Shown here in pieces: positions 32,268-41,510 of a stretch of DNA of 64,000 bases. Each line of letters begins with the position of its first letter. Positions within the stretch are counted from its first letter, which is position 1. The DNA comes from Mycolicibacterium mageritense (GTDB taxonomy: Bacteria; Actinomycetota; Actinomycetes; Mycobacteriales; Mycobacteriaceae), in NCBI RefSeq assembly GCF_010727475.1, contig NZ_AP022567.1:2046001-2110000 (forward strand). The letters are read 5' to 3'. The notes under the pieces were generated by a model. The model made no database searches and had not been told where the DNA came from. It was given only the letters and a program-made list of their open reading frames with translations. The translations under genes and the position numbers were made by a program.

Positions 32268-35170
32268 GCACCCCCAGCCACGACGCCCCGACCGACGCGT
32301 TCCCCGCAACGCCGGCTCCGCGCCATTCCGATCACAGCGGTCTCGCCAAATGGATCCGCCGCCTGGCCCTGCCGATCATCATCGGCTGGATCGCGATCAT
32401 CGCCGTGCTGAATGTGATCGTGCCCCAGCTCGAAGAGGTGGGGAAGATGCGGTCGGTGTCGATGAGCCCCGACGACGCCCCGTCGATGATCGCGATGAAG
32501 CGCGTCGGCGAGGTGTTCCAGGAGTTCGACTCCAACAGCTCGGTGATGATCGTCATCGAGGGTGACCAGCCGCTGGGCGACGACGCGCACAAGTACTACG
32601 ACCAGATCGTCGACAAGCTCGAAGCCGACAAGAAACACATCGAGCACGTCCAGGACTTCTGGGGCGACCCGCTGACCGCCTCGGGCGCACAGAGTTCCGA
32701 CGGCAAGGCCGCGTACGTGCAGGTCTACACATCGGGCAACCAGGGCGAGGCACTGGCCAACGAATCGGTGGAAGCCGCCCAGAGCATCGTCGACAGCGTG
32801 CAGGCACCGCCGGGTGTCAAGGCCTACGTGACGGGCCCGGCGGCCATGTCGGCCGATCAGGAGATCGCCGGTAACCGCAGCCTGGAGATGATCACCGCGC
32901 TGACGTTCGTGGTCATCGTCATCATGCTGCTGATGGTCTACCGCTCGATCATCACCGTGGTGCTGACCCTGCTGCTGGTGGTGTTGTCGCTCTCGGCATC
33001 CCGCGGCCTGGTGGCATTCCTGGGCTACTACAACATCATCGGGCTCTCGACCTTCGCCACCAACCTGCTGGTCATGTTGGCCATCGCGGCGTCGACCGAC
33101 TACGCGATCTTCCTCATAGGCCGATACCAAGAGGCCCGCAGCGTCGGTGAGGACAAGGAACAGGCCTATTACACGATGTTCCACGGCACCGCCCACGTGG
33201 TGCTGGGCTCGGGTCTGACCATCGCCGGTGCGACGTTCTGTCTGCATTTCACCCGGCTGCCGTACTTTCAGTCGCTCGGCATCCCACTGGCCATCGGCAT
33301 GGTGACGGTGGTGGTCGCGGCACTCACGCTGGGGCCCGCGATCATCTCGGTGGTCACCAGGTTCGGCAAGATCTTGGAGCCCAAGCGCGCCATGCGGACC
33401 CGCGGCTGGCGCAAAATCGGTGCGGCCGTAGTGCGGTGGCCCGGCCCGATCCTCATCGCGACGATCGCGCTCGCGCTGGTCGGGCTACTGACCCTGCCCG
33501 GCTACCGGACCAACTACAACGACCGCAAGTACCTGCCCCAGGATCTCCCGGCCAACACCGGTTACGCCGCGGCCGACCGGCACTTCTCGCAGGCCCGGAT
33601 GAACCCCGAGCTGCTGCTCATCGAAAGCGACCACGACCTGCGCAACTCGGCCGACTTCCTGGTGATCGAGCGGATCGCCAAGCGGGTCGTGGGAGTTCCC
33701 GGTGTCTCTCGCGTGCAGGCCATCACGCGTCCGCAGGGCACGCCGATCGAGCACACCTCGATCCCGTTCAACATCAGCATGCAGGGCACCACGCAGACGA
33801 TGAATCAGAAGTACATGCAGGACCGCATGGCTGACATGTTGAAGCAGGCCGACGACATGCAGATCACGGTCGACCAGATGACCAAGATGATCGCGCTGAT
33901 GGAGCAGATGCGCGACATCATGAACAGCATGGTCGGCAAGATGCACGGCATGGTCGACGACATCAAGGAATTGCGCGACCACATCTCGGATTTCGACGAT
34001 TTCTTCCGGCCCATCCGCAACTACCTGTACTGGGAACCGCACTGCTTCGACATCCCCTTGTGCTGGTCGATGCGGTCGGTGTTCGACGCGCTCGACGGAG
34101 TCGACACGATGACAGCGGATTTCGAGCAGATCGTGCCCGATATGGACCGCATGAACGCGTTGATCCCGCAGATGGTCGCCACCATGGTCCCGATGATCGA
34201 AACCATGAAGTCGATGAAGACCATGATGCTGACCATGCAGGCCACACAGGGCGGCATGCAGGATCAGATGGCGGCCATGCAGGACAACTCCACCGCCATG
34301 GGTGAAGCGTTCGACAAGGCCAAGAACGACGACTCGTTCTATCTGCCGCCGGAGACGTTCGACAACCCGGACTTCAAACGCGGCATGAAGATGTTCCTGT
34401 CCCCCGACGGGCACGCCGTACGGTTCATCATCAGCCACGAAGGCGATCCGATGAGCCCCGAAGGGGTTTCGCATGTCGAACCGATCAAGCAGGCCGCCAA
34501 GGAAGCCATCAAGGGCACACCGTTGGAAGGATCGAAGATCTACCTCGGCGGCACCGCAGCCATGTTCAAGGACATGCAGGAAGGCGCCAACTACGACCTG
34601 CTGATCGCCGGAATCGCCTCGCTCTGCCTGATTTTCATCATCATGCTGATCATCACCCGCAGTGTCGTGGCGGCCGCGGTCATCGTCGGCACGGTGGTGA
34701 TCTCGCTGGGTGCGTCGTTCGGTCTGTCGGTGCTCATCTGGCAGCACCTGATCGGCCTGGAGCTGCACTGGATGGTGCTCGCGATGTCGGTGATCATCCT
34801 GTTGGCCGTCGGCGCCGACTACAACCTGCTGTTGGTGTCCCGGTTCAAAGAGGAGATCCATGCCGGGCTCAACACCGGCATCATCCGTGCCATGGGCGGC
34901 ACCGGATCGGTGGTCACCTCGGCAGGTCTGGTGTTCGCGTTCACCATGATGTCAATGGCCGTCAGCGAACTGGCCGTGATCGGTCAGGTCGGCACCACCA
35001 TCGGCCTTGGCCTGCTGTTCGACACCATCGTGGTGCGCTCGTTCATGACGCCGTCGATCGCCGCCCTGCTCGGAAAGTGGTTCTGGTGGCCACAATTGGT
35101 GCGCCAACGGCCCAAGCCCGAGCCGTGGCCCAAGCCGGTCCAGAAGCAGCCCGAGGACGCCCTCACCTAG
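32264..35170 (+). CDS. MmpL-family RND transporter, MmpL4/5 type
   Basis: RND lipid or siderophore exporter of 968 aa (MmpL4 is 967). TM1 at about 28-52 is followed by VGKMRSVSMSPDDAPS, a TM bundle at about 205-370 with TDYAIFLIGRYQEAR, and a second bundle at about 780-930 with GADYNLLLVSRFKEEI. Between them the second periplasmic loop contains a long Met-rich coiled coil (about 515-690), which is the mark of MmpL4/5 and distinguishes it from MmpL11. In mycobacteria such pairs export glycopeptidolipids, siderophores or drugs such as azoles and bedaquiline; the substrate here is not defined. Confidence 0.92.
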   Translation: MSTPSHDAPTDAFPATPAPRHSDHSGLAKWIRRLALPIIIGWIAIIAVLNVIVPQLEEVGKMRSVSMSPDDAPSMIAMKRVGEVFQEFDSNSSVMIVIEGDQPLGDDAHKYYDQIVDKLEADKKHIEHVQDFWGDPLTASGAQSSDGKAAYVQVYTSGNQGEALANESVEAAQSIVDSVQAPPGVKAYVTGPAAMSADQEIAGNRSLEMITALTFVVIVIMLLMVYRSIITVVLTLLLVVLSLSASRGLVAFLGYYNIIGLSTFATNLLVMLAIAASTDYAIFLIGRYQEARSVGEDKEQAYYTMFHGTAHVVLGSGLTIAGATFCLHFTRLPYFQSLGIPLAIGMVTVVVAALTLGPAIISVVTRFGKILEPKRAMRTRGWRKIGAAVVRWPGPILIATIALALVGLLTLPGYRTNYNDRKYLPQDLPANTGYAAADRHFSQARMNPELLLIESDHDLRNSADFLVIERIAKRVVGVPGVSRVQAITRPQGTPIEHTSIPFNISMQGTTQTMNQKYMQDRMADMLKQADDMQITVDQMTKMIALMEQMRDIMNSMVGKMHGMVDDIKELRDHISDFDDFFRPIRNYLYWEPHCFDIPLCWSMRSVFDALDGVDTMTADFEQIVPDMDRMNALIPQMVATMVPMIETMKSMKTMMLTMQATQGGMQDQMAAMQDNSTAMGEAFDKAKNDDSFYLPPETFDNPDFKRGMKMFLSPDGHAVRFIISHEGDPMSPEGVSHVEPIKQAAKEAIKGTPLEGSKIYLGGTAAMFKDMQEGANYDLLIAGIASLCLIFIIMLIITRSVVAAAVIVGTVVISLGASFGLSVLIWQHLIGLELHWMVLAMSVIILLAVGADYNLLLVSRFKEEIHAGLNTGIIRAMGGTGSVVTSAGLVFAFTMMSMAVSELAVIGQVGTTIGLGLLFDTIVVRSFMTPSIAALLGKWFWWPQLVRQRPKPEPWPKPVQKQPEDALT

Positions 35171-35175
35171 CACCG

Positions 35176-35198
35176 CGCGCGACGTCACACGACGCGCG
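35176..35198. terminator. Hairpin at the convergent mmpL / O-methyltransferase ends
   Basis: CGCGCGACGT (35176-35185) pairs with ACGACGCGCG (35189-35198) with one mismatch and a 3-base loop. The gap between the convergent stops is only 14 bases, so the hairpin overlaps the end of the minus-strand gene. Confidence 0.5.
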
Positions 35199-35841
35199 CG
35201 ACCGCGAATCCGTCCCAGCCCTTGGTGCCGACCGTCTGGATCGCGGCGGCGTCCAGCCGGGGATCATCGCCCATCATCTCCAGCATGTCGCGCACCGCGC
35301 GCGCCTGAAGATCGTCGGCGGCGGGGTTCAGCACGCGGCCCATCCGGGTTACGTTGTCCACCACGATGACCGACCCCGGATGGCCCAGTTTGATCGCCCA
35401 TTCGACATAGGCGACGTTGTTCTCCTTGTCGGCGTCGATGAACACCAGGTCGAACACGTCGCCACGCTCGGCGAGCTTGGGCAGGGTGTCGAGGGCCGCG
35501 CCGACGAGGATCTCGACGCGGCCGGCCACGCCGGCACGCTCGAGGTTGGCGCGCGCCACCTCGGCATGCCGGGGCTCGTATTCGCACGTGACGACGCTGC
35601 CGTCGGCGCCGACGCCGCGCGCCAGGTTGATCGTGCTGTACCCGGCCAGCGTGCCGATCTCGAGCACGCGACGCGCCCCGGAGATGCCGGCCAACAGCGA
35701 CAACAGCTTTCCGTGCTGCGCCGACACCTCGATCGCGGGCATGTCTGCGGCCTGCGCCGAGGCCCGCGCCTCCCGCAGCGCGTCGTCCTCGGTGTGCAGA
35801 ACGTCGGTGAACATTGCGTCGACATCACGGGGTTCCGTCAT
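35185..35841 (-). CDS. O-methyltransferase, Rv0187-like
   Basis: SAM-dependent catechol-type O-methyltransferase of 218 aa. Motif I is VLEIGTLAGYSTINLARGVG (about residues 60-79), the acidic end of strand 2 is TCEYEPRHAEVARANLE, and the metal-binding region is FDLVFIDADKENNVAYVEWAIKL followed by VIVVDNVTRMG. The family methylates catechols or caffeoyl-type acceptors with Mg2+. Rv0187 occupies the same place in M. tuberculosis. The start is ATG 35841. Ten bases separate it from the upstream glycosyltransferase, so the two may be co-transcribed. Confidence 0.9.
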   Translation of the reverse strand: MTEPRDVDAMFTDVLHTEDDALREARASAQAADMPAIEVSAQHGKLLSLLAGISGARRVLEIGTLAGYSTINLARGVGADGSVVTCEYEPRHAEVARANLERAGVAGRVEILVGAALDTLPKLAERGDVFDLVFIDADKENNVAYVEWAIKLGHPGSVIVVDNVTRMGRVLNPAADDLQARAVRDMLEMMGDDPRLDAAAIQTVGTKGWDGFAVARVV

Positions 35842-35851
35842 ATGCGCCAGG

Positions 35852-37087
35852 CTAACCGCCTCTGCCGATTAGCCGCTGCTCGACGAGGTCGGCCCCGCGC
35901 GATACCCCACCGGTCGCGACAAACCCGTCGGCGACCCGGCGCGCGCCGTCGACCATGCCCATGGCCTCCTGCACCTTGTCCCTCAGCCGGCCCGGGGTCA
36001 GGCGCCGCGCGGGCAACCGGGTTCCGCAACGGGCCACCTCGACCCGGCGCGCCACCTCGAGCTGATCGCGACCGTACGGCACGACGCACACCGGGATGCC
36101 GCGGGCCAGCGCCTTCTGCGTCGCACCCATGCCGCCATGCGTCACGGCGCATACGGCTCGATCCAATACGGCGCCGTGTGGAACGAACTGGCACACAGTG
36201 GCATTCGTGGTCGAGGTGATGCCGGGCTGCGGTCCGGCCGGCATGGTGGCCACCACGTGCACCGGTTCGTCGGCGAGGGCCTGCAGCGCGGCTGTCACCA
36301 GATTGGAGTCGGCCTGACGCTCCGATGACGTCGTCACCAGGACAATGGGCCGGTCGATCGCGTCCAGCCAGTCCGGCACGTCGCCAATCCCGGGTTCCAG
36401 CACGCACGGACCGATCATCTGCACGGCATCGCCCCAGTCACTGACCGGATACTGGAACGGTTTACCGCTGGCCAGCAACATCAACGGAGCTCGGCGCAGA
36501 AACTCGTCCATCGAATCCACCTGTGGCACTTGCACTTGCGCGCGCACCCGGTTGATCGGTGGCAGCATGATCCGCTCCAGCTGACGGATCACGGCAAACC
36601 GCACCGCACCGTCCCGCGCGCGGCCCAACGGTCCGGTCCACGGTGGCAAACCCAAACCGAACGGCGGCACCCCGTCGGCCCGCAGCGGCGGCGTGTACGG
36701 CGAAAAGCACACCCAGGGCACGTCACCCGCATCGGCCACCGACTGTGCGCCCCAACAGTTCACGTCGACGACCAGGACATCGGGGCGGACCTGCGCGACC
36801 GCGCCGGTCAGGTCGGCGATCTCGTAGCCTGCGCGGTCTCCGAAGGCGACCACACCCAGCCTGAGCGCCTCGCGTGGGTTGGTGGCCCGCCAGTCGTCGA
36901 TCTCGACCTGTTCGATCCGGGCGTCGATGGGTTCGGTGTCGAATCCGAGTCGCACACCCAGGTCTACGCCGCCGGCCAGCGTGCGCAGGTGCACGGCGTG
37001 CCCGCGCCGCGACAGCTCCGAGAGCAGGGCGGCGATCGGTAACAGATGGCCCAGTGCCGGGGACGTGTACGCCAGGATCGTCGCCAT
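35852..37087 (-). CDS. MGT-type glycosyltransferase (GT1 family)
   Basis: GT-B-fold glycosyltransferase of 411 aa, related to macrolide/UDP-glucuronosyl transferases. The N-terminus is MATILAYTSPALGHLLPIAALLSELSRRGH and the donor site near the C-terminus reads AVTHGGMGATQKALARGIPVCVVPYGRDQLEVARRVE, the GT1 signature. It would transfer a sugar from a nucleotide donor to a small hydrophobic acceptor. ATG 37087 is preferred over an upstream extension. It lies 2 bases after the stop of the cyclase/ATPase gene and upstream of the O-methyltransferase, and together they might decorate one molecule. Confidence 0.88.
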   Translation of the reverse strand: MATILAYTSPALGHLLPIAALLSELSRRGHAVHLRTLAGGVDLGVRLGFDTEPIDARIEQVEIDDWRATNPREALRLGVVAFGDRAGYEIADLTGAVAQVRPDVLVVDVNCWGAQSVADAGDVPWVCFSPYTPPLRADGVPPFGLGLPPWTGPLGRARDGAVRFAVIRQLERIMLPPINRVRAQVQVPQVDSMDEFLRRAPLMLLASGKPFQYPVSDWGDAVQMIGPCVLEPGIGDVPDWLDAIDRPIVLVTTSSERQADSNLVTAALQALADEPVHVVATMPAGPQPGITSTTNATVCQFVPHGAVLDRAVCAVTHGGMGATQKALARGIPVCVVPYGRDQLEVARRVEVARCGTRLPARRLTPGRLRDKVQEAMGMVDGARRVADGFVATGGVSRGADLVEQRLIGRGG

Positions 37088-37089
37088 CG

Positions 37090-40000
37090 CTAAACCATCG
37101 CCCGGGCGCCGTCGAGTCTGCCCCGCGCATCGAGCTTTTCGCACAGCGCGAGGTATTCGGCCGACAACTCGGCATATCCGACCTCATCGCCCGACGCCCG
37201 CGCCAGCAGCGCGCGCGACCGATACCACCACAGATCCAGCCCGGGGATGCCGGGGCGCACCTGCTGCCAGTGCGCGATGACCTGCCGCGCCTCTGCGAGA
37301 CCCTCGGCGGATCCCTGTTCGACGAGTATCTCGACCAGCGCCTCACCCAGGCATCCGGCGAAAACCCGTGAGCCGCGGCGCATGCACTCGGCATAGTTCG
37401 CGCGGAGATCATTCATCGCCTTGTCGCGATGCCCGGTGCGGACCTCTTCAGCACCGAGGATCGCGATGACGGTCGGCAACACGAATGCCATCGAATTCTG
37501 CGAACAGATGTCCGGCAGCAACGGTCGCAGGATCTCGGTGGCCTGCGCGCGCAGGTCAGGTCCGGAGTGCGCCAGCGCCATGCCGTAGGTCCACCGGGTG
37601 CAGAGGACACTGCTGACGTCACCCAGGGCCTCTGCCGTGCGCAGCGCGGCACGCGCATCGTCGACGAATTCTTCAGACTCGCAGATACCGAGCGCCACAA
37701 CGGTTCCCGCATACATCACCAGGTGGGTGATGACCAGCGATGTCGATGCGCGCGACAGTTCGATCCCGTCCCTCAGGTGACGACGGCCCTCCACACCGCG
37801 GCCCAGGCACAGCTCGATGACTCCGCGCAGTGCGAGGGCGGGTGCCAGTTCGTCGGCGGGCGCCTGGTCGGCTGAAAGCAGATCGATGGCTCGCAGCGCC
37901 GCGTCGAACTCACAGTTGGCGAATTTCACGAACGCCACTGCATTGACGACGATGCCGAGCGTCTCGGCGTCCCAGTCTGCGCGGGCAGCCATGTCGTGCA
38001 GTTCTGATGCGAGCACCGCGGCTTCTCGGACATGTTGATCGTTGACCGACATCGCCCACAGTTGCCCGGCCATGCCGATCCCGAGCGACCGGGTATCACC
38101 GGTCTGTGTTGCAAGGACGCGGAATTCGCGGTAGCGGCGATCCGTGTCGGCGTCATTGCCGACGTACAGCGACGTCGACACCAGCAGGGTGCGGGGCGCG
38201 ACACGCATCGCCGTCACATCGGGCCGGTCCTCGGGCAGTTGATCGGCGATGTCGCGGGCGCGCTCCCACTGCTCACGAGCGGCGGGAATATCGCGGTTCC
38301 GAAGCCATTTCGCCGCCCGCATATGCCAGCGGTAGGCGTCGATGCTCGCTCCGGCCGCCGCGAAATGCGTGGCGATCAGCGCCGCGTTCTCGTCGGCGCT
38401 CTCAGGATCACCGCGCTCGATGGCCGTCGCGAGCCTGCGGTGGGCTCGTGCCCGGTCGTGGCTCAGTTGCGACTCGTAGGCGACGGTGCGTACCAACGGA
38501 TGGTGAAAGCAATAGCGTTGCCGTGGAACGAATTCCGTCTGGTCGATCAGCTCGGCAGACACCAGCTCGGAGAGCCCGGCCGTTTCGGCATCCGGCTGCA
38601 GCACGCGCAGGGACTCGGTGTCGAATTGGGCACCGATGACCGCGGCCGCGTTCAGGACCGACTTGGCCCCGGCCGGCAACCGGTCGATACGCGCCGCCAA
38701 CACCGCCTGAATCGTGGCAGGGACGGCGATGCGGTCGAAATCGCCTGACCTCCGGTAGCTTCCCCGACTCCCCGTGAGCACACCGCGGCCCGCGAGGTCG
38801 CGGACGATCTCCTCCGCGAAGTACGGGTTTCCCACTGCCACAGCGGTGATCTCGCCGGCAAGTCCTGTCAGCGACGCATCCTCACCGAGTAGTTGACCGA
38901 CCAGCCGCATCGATTCGGCATCGGTCAATGGCTGCAGCCTGATCATCTGGGGCGCCCCGCGGTGCAGCGCGCCGACGAACTCCGGCCGGTAGGTGACGAC
39001 GATGGTGGCGGCCCCGACATCGGCGATCGCTGCCGCGAAATCGGCCAGAATCTCGTCACTCGGTGCGTCGATCCAATGCGCGTCCTCGAGCACGAAGACC
39101 GTCCGCGCATGGTATGCCCGGACCGCGGTGGCCATGAGTTCGACCAGCCTGCGCCTGCGACCGTCGGCTGCGACCTGAACCGCAGGCTCATCCGCATCGC
39201 CGATTCCCATGGCCTCGAACAGCACGTGGGCGTCGGGGGATCCCGCCGCCACGCGGCCGTCGAATTGGGTCAGGACGTGCGCCCGCGCGTCGGCCGGGTT
39301 GCGCTCATCGATGTCGAACATCGCCCGCAGCAACGATGCCAGCATCCGGAAGGCCAGCGCGGTCGCGTGTGCCTCACCGCGCGCCACCACCACCCGGGCG
39401 CCTTGCCGTTCGGCCCGCGCGGCGAACTCGCTGACCAACCGGCTCTTGCCCAGGCCCGGCTCCCCGACCACACCGATCAGCTCGCATCGATCCGCGGCGA
39501 AGGCCTCTTGCAGCGTTTTCAGATCCGCTTCGCGGCCCAGCAGGACACCTTCGCTGCGGCCCAGGATCACACCGCGGGTCTCGACCGAGAGCAGTTGCCG
39601 CGCGGACACGGGCTTGTCGAATCCCTTGATGGCGACGTGTTCGACGGGGCCCAGCCGCGCGGCGCCCTCGACCAGCCGCGCCGTTTGCAGTGAGCACATG
39701 ACGCCGCCTGCCGGCGCCGCCGACTCCATGCGCTGCGCCATCCCGACCGGATGCCCCACGGCGGTGTATCTGCCCACACCCGAGCCGATCTCCCCGGCGA
39801 TGACATCACCGGAATTGAGCCCAACCCGCAGGCTCAGGCCAACCCCGTCGCGGCGGGCCACCTCGGCGGCCAGCACCTTGGTCACCGCCTGGATCTCCAG
39901 CGCGGCGATGCAGGCCCGCAGCGCGTGGTCTTCGAGCGCCACCGGCGCGCCGAACAGTGCCATCAGGCCGTCGCCGGTGAACTTGTCGACGGTGCCGCGG

Positions 40001-40245
40001 TAGCGCTGGACCACGGCAGCGGCGCGGTTGAACAACTCGTTCATGATTTCCCGGAGTCGTTCGGTGTCCAGCGCCGCGGCGAGTTTCATCGAACCGACGA
40101 CGTCGACGAACAGCACGGTCACCTGCTTGTGCTCGCCGGTCACCGCCCGCGGTGTGATCGCGGCGCCGCACATGTCGCAGAAGCGGGCCCGCGGCCTCAG
40201 GTCGTTGCCGCACGACGGACACCGACCGGCCCGACCATTTGCCAT
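37090..40245 (-). CDS. Zinc-ribbon / nucleotide cyclase / AAA ATPase / TPR regulator
   Basis: Large multidomain protein of about 1051 aa. A zinc ribbon (CPSC at 9-12, CDMC at 23-26) precedes a class III cyclase homology domain (about 38-215): metal aspartates Asp48 (FVDVVGS) and Asp92 (TGDG) and Lys88 are present, but the segment that should read GDxVNxAxR reads GHPVGMAQRM, so the second substrate residue and transition-state Asn are changed. An ATPase domain follows (VVGEPGLGKSRL near 252-263) and then about 600 residues of helical TPR-like repeats. ATG 40245 follows AGAAGGA too closely; a GTG 12 codons upstream at 40281 is the alternative. It may sense and signal rather than make cAMP. Confidence 0.87.
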   Translation of the reverse strand: MANGRAGRCPSCGNDLRPRARFCDMCGAAITPRAVTGEHKQVTVLFVDVVGSMKLAAALDTERLREIMNELFNRAAAVVQRYRGTVDKFTGDGLMALFGAPVALEDHALRACIAALEIQAVTKVLAAEVARRDGVGLSLRVGLNSGDVIAGEIGSGVGRYTAVGHPVGMAQRMESAAPAGGVMCSLQTARLVEGAARLGPVEHVAIKGFDKPVSARQLLSVETRGVILGRSEGVLLGREADLKTLQEAFAADRCELIGVVGEPGLGKSRLVSEFAARAERQGARVVVARGEAHATALAFRMLASLLRAMFDIDERNPADARAHVLTQFDGRVAAGSPDAHVLFEAMGIGDADEPAVQVAADGRRRRLVELMATAVRAYHARTVFVLEDAHWIDAPSDEILADFAAAIADVGAATIVVTYRPEFVGALHRGAPQMIRLQPLTDAESMRLVGQLLGEDASLTGLAGEITAVAVGNPYFAEEIVRDLAGRGVLTGSRGSYRRSGDFDRIAVPATIQAVLAARIDRLPAGAKSVLNAAAVIGAQFDTESLRVLQPDAETAGLSELVSAELIDQTEFVPRQRYCFHHPLVRTVAYESQLSHDRARAHRRLATAIERGDPESADENAALIATHFAAAGASIDAYRWHMRAAKWLRNRDIPAAREQWERARDIADQLPEDRPDVTAMRVAPRTLLVSTSLYVGNDADTDRRYREFRVLATQTGDTRSLGIGMAGQLWAMSVNDQHVREAAVLASELHDMAARADWDAETLGIVVNAVAFVKFANCEFDAALRAIDLLSADQAPADELAPALALRGVIELCLGRGVEGRRHLRDGIELSRASTSLVITHLVMYAGTVVALGICESEEFVDDARAALRTAEALGDVSSVLCTRWTYGMALAHSGPDLRAQATEILRPLLPDICSQNSMAFVLPTVIAILGAEEVRTGHRDKAMNDLRANYAECMRRGSRVFAGCLGEALVEILVEQGSAEGLAEARQVIAHWQQVRPGIPGLDLWWYRSRALLARASGDEVGYAELSAEYLALCEKLDARGRLDGARAMV

Positions 40246-40287
40246 TCCTTCTAGACCGTCAATATGGCAATGATGGCGCACTCCGGG

Positions 40288-40761
40288 TTAGCCGACACCT
40301 TCTTTCGCATACACCATCCGCAACACCAGGCCTACCTCCGGACCCATGACCGTCTCGCACAGTTCGCAGTAGGTCGAGACGAAGCCCGGGCCGTGCGCCG
40401 GCCCGTCTTGGCACAGGTGATGGGCCAGCTCGTGCAGCACGACCAGCTCGCGCAACGCCCAGGTGCCCGACCCCTCGGGCACCGCGATCACGGCGGCACC
40501 GGCAACGTTCTCATAGTGTGCTGCGGCCGCACCGCGGCGCGCCCGCACGGTGACCGGTGCGGCCCCCACGCGGGCGAGCACATCGTCGACGTATCGCTGA
40601 ACCGACTCCACCGAACCGAACTTGGCCTCGGGCGGCAGGGTCAGTTGGGTGCCGAAGAAATCGATGGCCCGGGAGCTGTGCTGGGCCGCCCGGTCGAACA
40701 TGGTGCGCACGAACTGTTCCGCGGCGTACACCCGGGCACGCTGGGTGTCGCGGGCCGTCAT
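40288..40761 (-). CDS. HEXXH putative metallohydrolase, Rv0185-like
   Basis: Actinobacterial protein of 157 aa with a zinc-protease-type HELAHH motif (about residues 110-115) in LVVLHELAHHLCQDGPAHGPGFVSTYCELCETVMGPE, where the downstream His or Glu would complete the metal site. The N-terminus is TQRARVYAAEQFVRTMFDRA. It is of the small TIGR04338 type; substrate unknown. ATG 40761 overlaps the stop of the DUF2786 gene (ATGA); both are adjacent in M. tuberculosis as Rv0184-Rv0185. Confidence 0.85.
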   Translation of the reverse strand: MTARDTQRARVYAAEQFVRTMFDRAAQHSSRAIDFFGTQLTLPPEAKFGSVESVQRYVDDVLARVGAAPVTVRARRGAAAAHYENVAGAAVIAVPEGSGTWALRELVVLHELAHHLCQDGPAHGPGFVSTYCELCETVMGPEVGLVLRMVYAKEGVG

Positions 40762-41501
40762 TTCTCCAATGCGCCGCGCGCGCCGGACAGTTCGGGGTTG
40801 GGTCCGAGCCGGGCCCGTTTGCCCGCGCGGTCGCCGGCGCGACGGGCGGCCGACGAGTAGCCCGCCGACGCGCTGGTCGCGCGCCAGGTACCGCGCGCCT
40901 GCGACGCCTGCCGGTAGAAGCTCTTGAGTTCGATGTCCTTGTCCCGCAGGGCGATAGCTGTCCCCGGGCGGTCGTTGCGGTCGGCTTCCTGCTGCGCTTC
41001 CTCCTTGGCCTCGGCAAGCCGCTGCCCGATACGGGCCCCGAACGCCAACTGGAAGTTGAGCCGCGCGGTGATGGTCGGGGTCGGCCGGTGCGCGCCGGAG
41101 GCGATGTAGCTCTCGGAGGCCTTCACCATCTGCAACACCAGGCTCGTGTAGAGCGCGTGGGTGGCGTCGATGTCCTCGGCGAAGCCGTAGGCGTAGACGA
41201 ACGTCGAGTTCGACGCGACATCGCATTTCACGTCGTTGGCCATGCCGATCACCACGAACAACTGGACGTACGTGCGCAGCCCCTTGGTACCCGCCTCACC
41301 GATGGTGATGGTGCGCTGCACGGGCATCTGGGCCTTGGTGCGTTCGGCCGAGTGCGATCGGGCCAGCGCCAGGTCGATCGAGGTGGCCGTGGCCAGGCGC
41401 TGCGCGGCCGCCATGAACGCCTCGGCCTCGTGGGCGTTGTCGGTGCCCTCGGCCTGACGGAGCAGCGCCGCGATGCGGGCCAGCATCTTGTCGTCAGTCA
41501 C
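40758..41501 (-). CDS. DUF2786 protein, Rv0184-like
   Basis: Protein of 247 aa. The N-terminal DUF2786 region is MLARIAALLRQAEGTDNAHEAEAFMAAAQRLATATSIDLALAR, and a C-terminal basic tail (AGDRAGKRARLGPN) ends the chain. Function unknown; DUF2786 is found in phage and bacterial proteins and often beside the HEXXH protein. Translation is coupled to that gene by a 4-base overlap, so the two products probably act together. Confidence 0.87.
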   Translation of the reverse strand: MTDDKMLARIAALLRQAEGTDNAHEAEAFMAAAQRLATATSIDLALARSHSAERTKAQMPVQRTITIGEAGTKGLRTYVQLFVVIGMANDVKCDVASNSTFVYAYGFAEDIDATHALYTSLVLQMVKASESYIASGAHRPTPTITARLNFQLAFGARIGQRLAEAKEEAQQEADRNDRPGTAIALRDKDIELKSFYRQASQARGTWRATSASAGYSSAARRAGDRAGKRARLGPNPELSGARGALEK

Positions 41502-41510
41502 GGCACAAAC

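Noticed and set aside
33485..34861. Minus-strand His-rich open frame of 458 codons
   Set aside because: Its His/Val/Asp repeats are the complement of the Met-rich coiled coil of the MmpL protein; not a gene.
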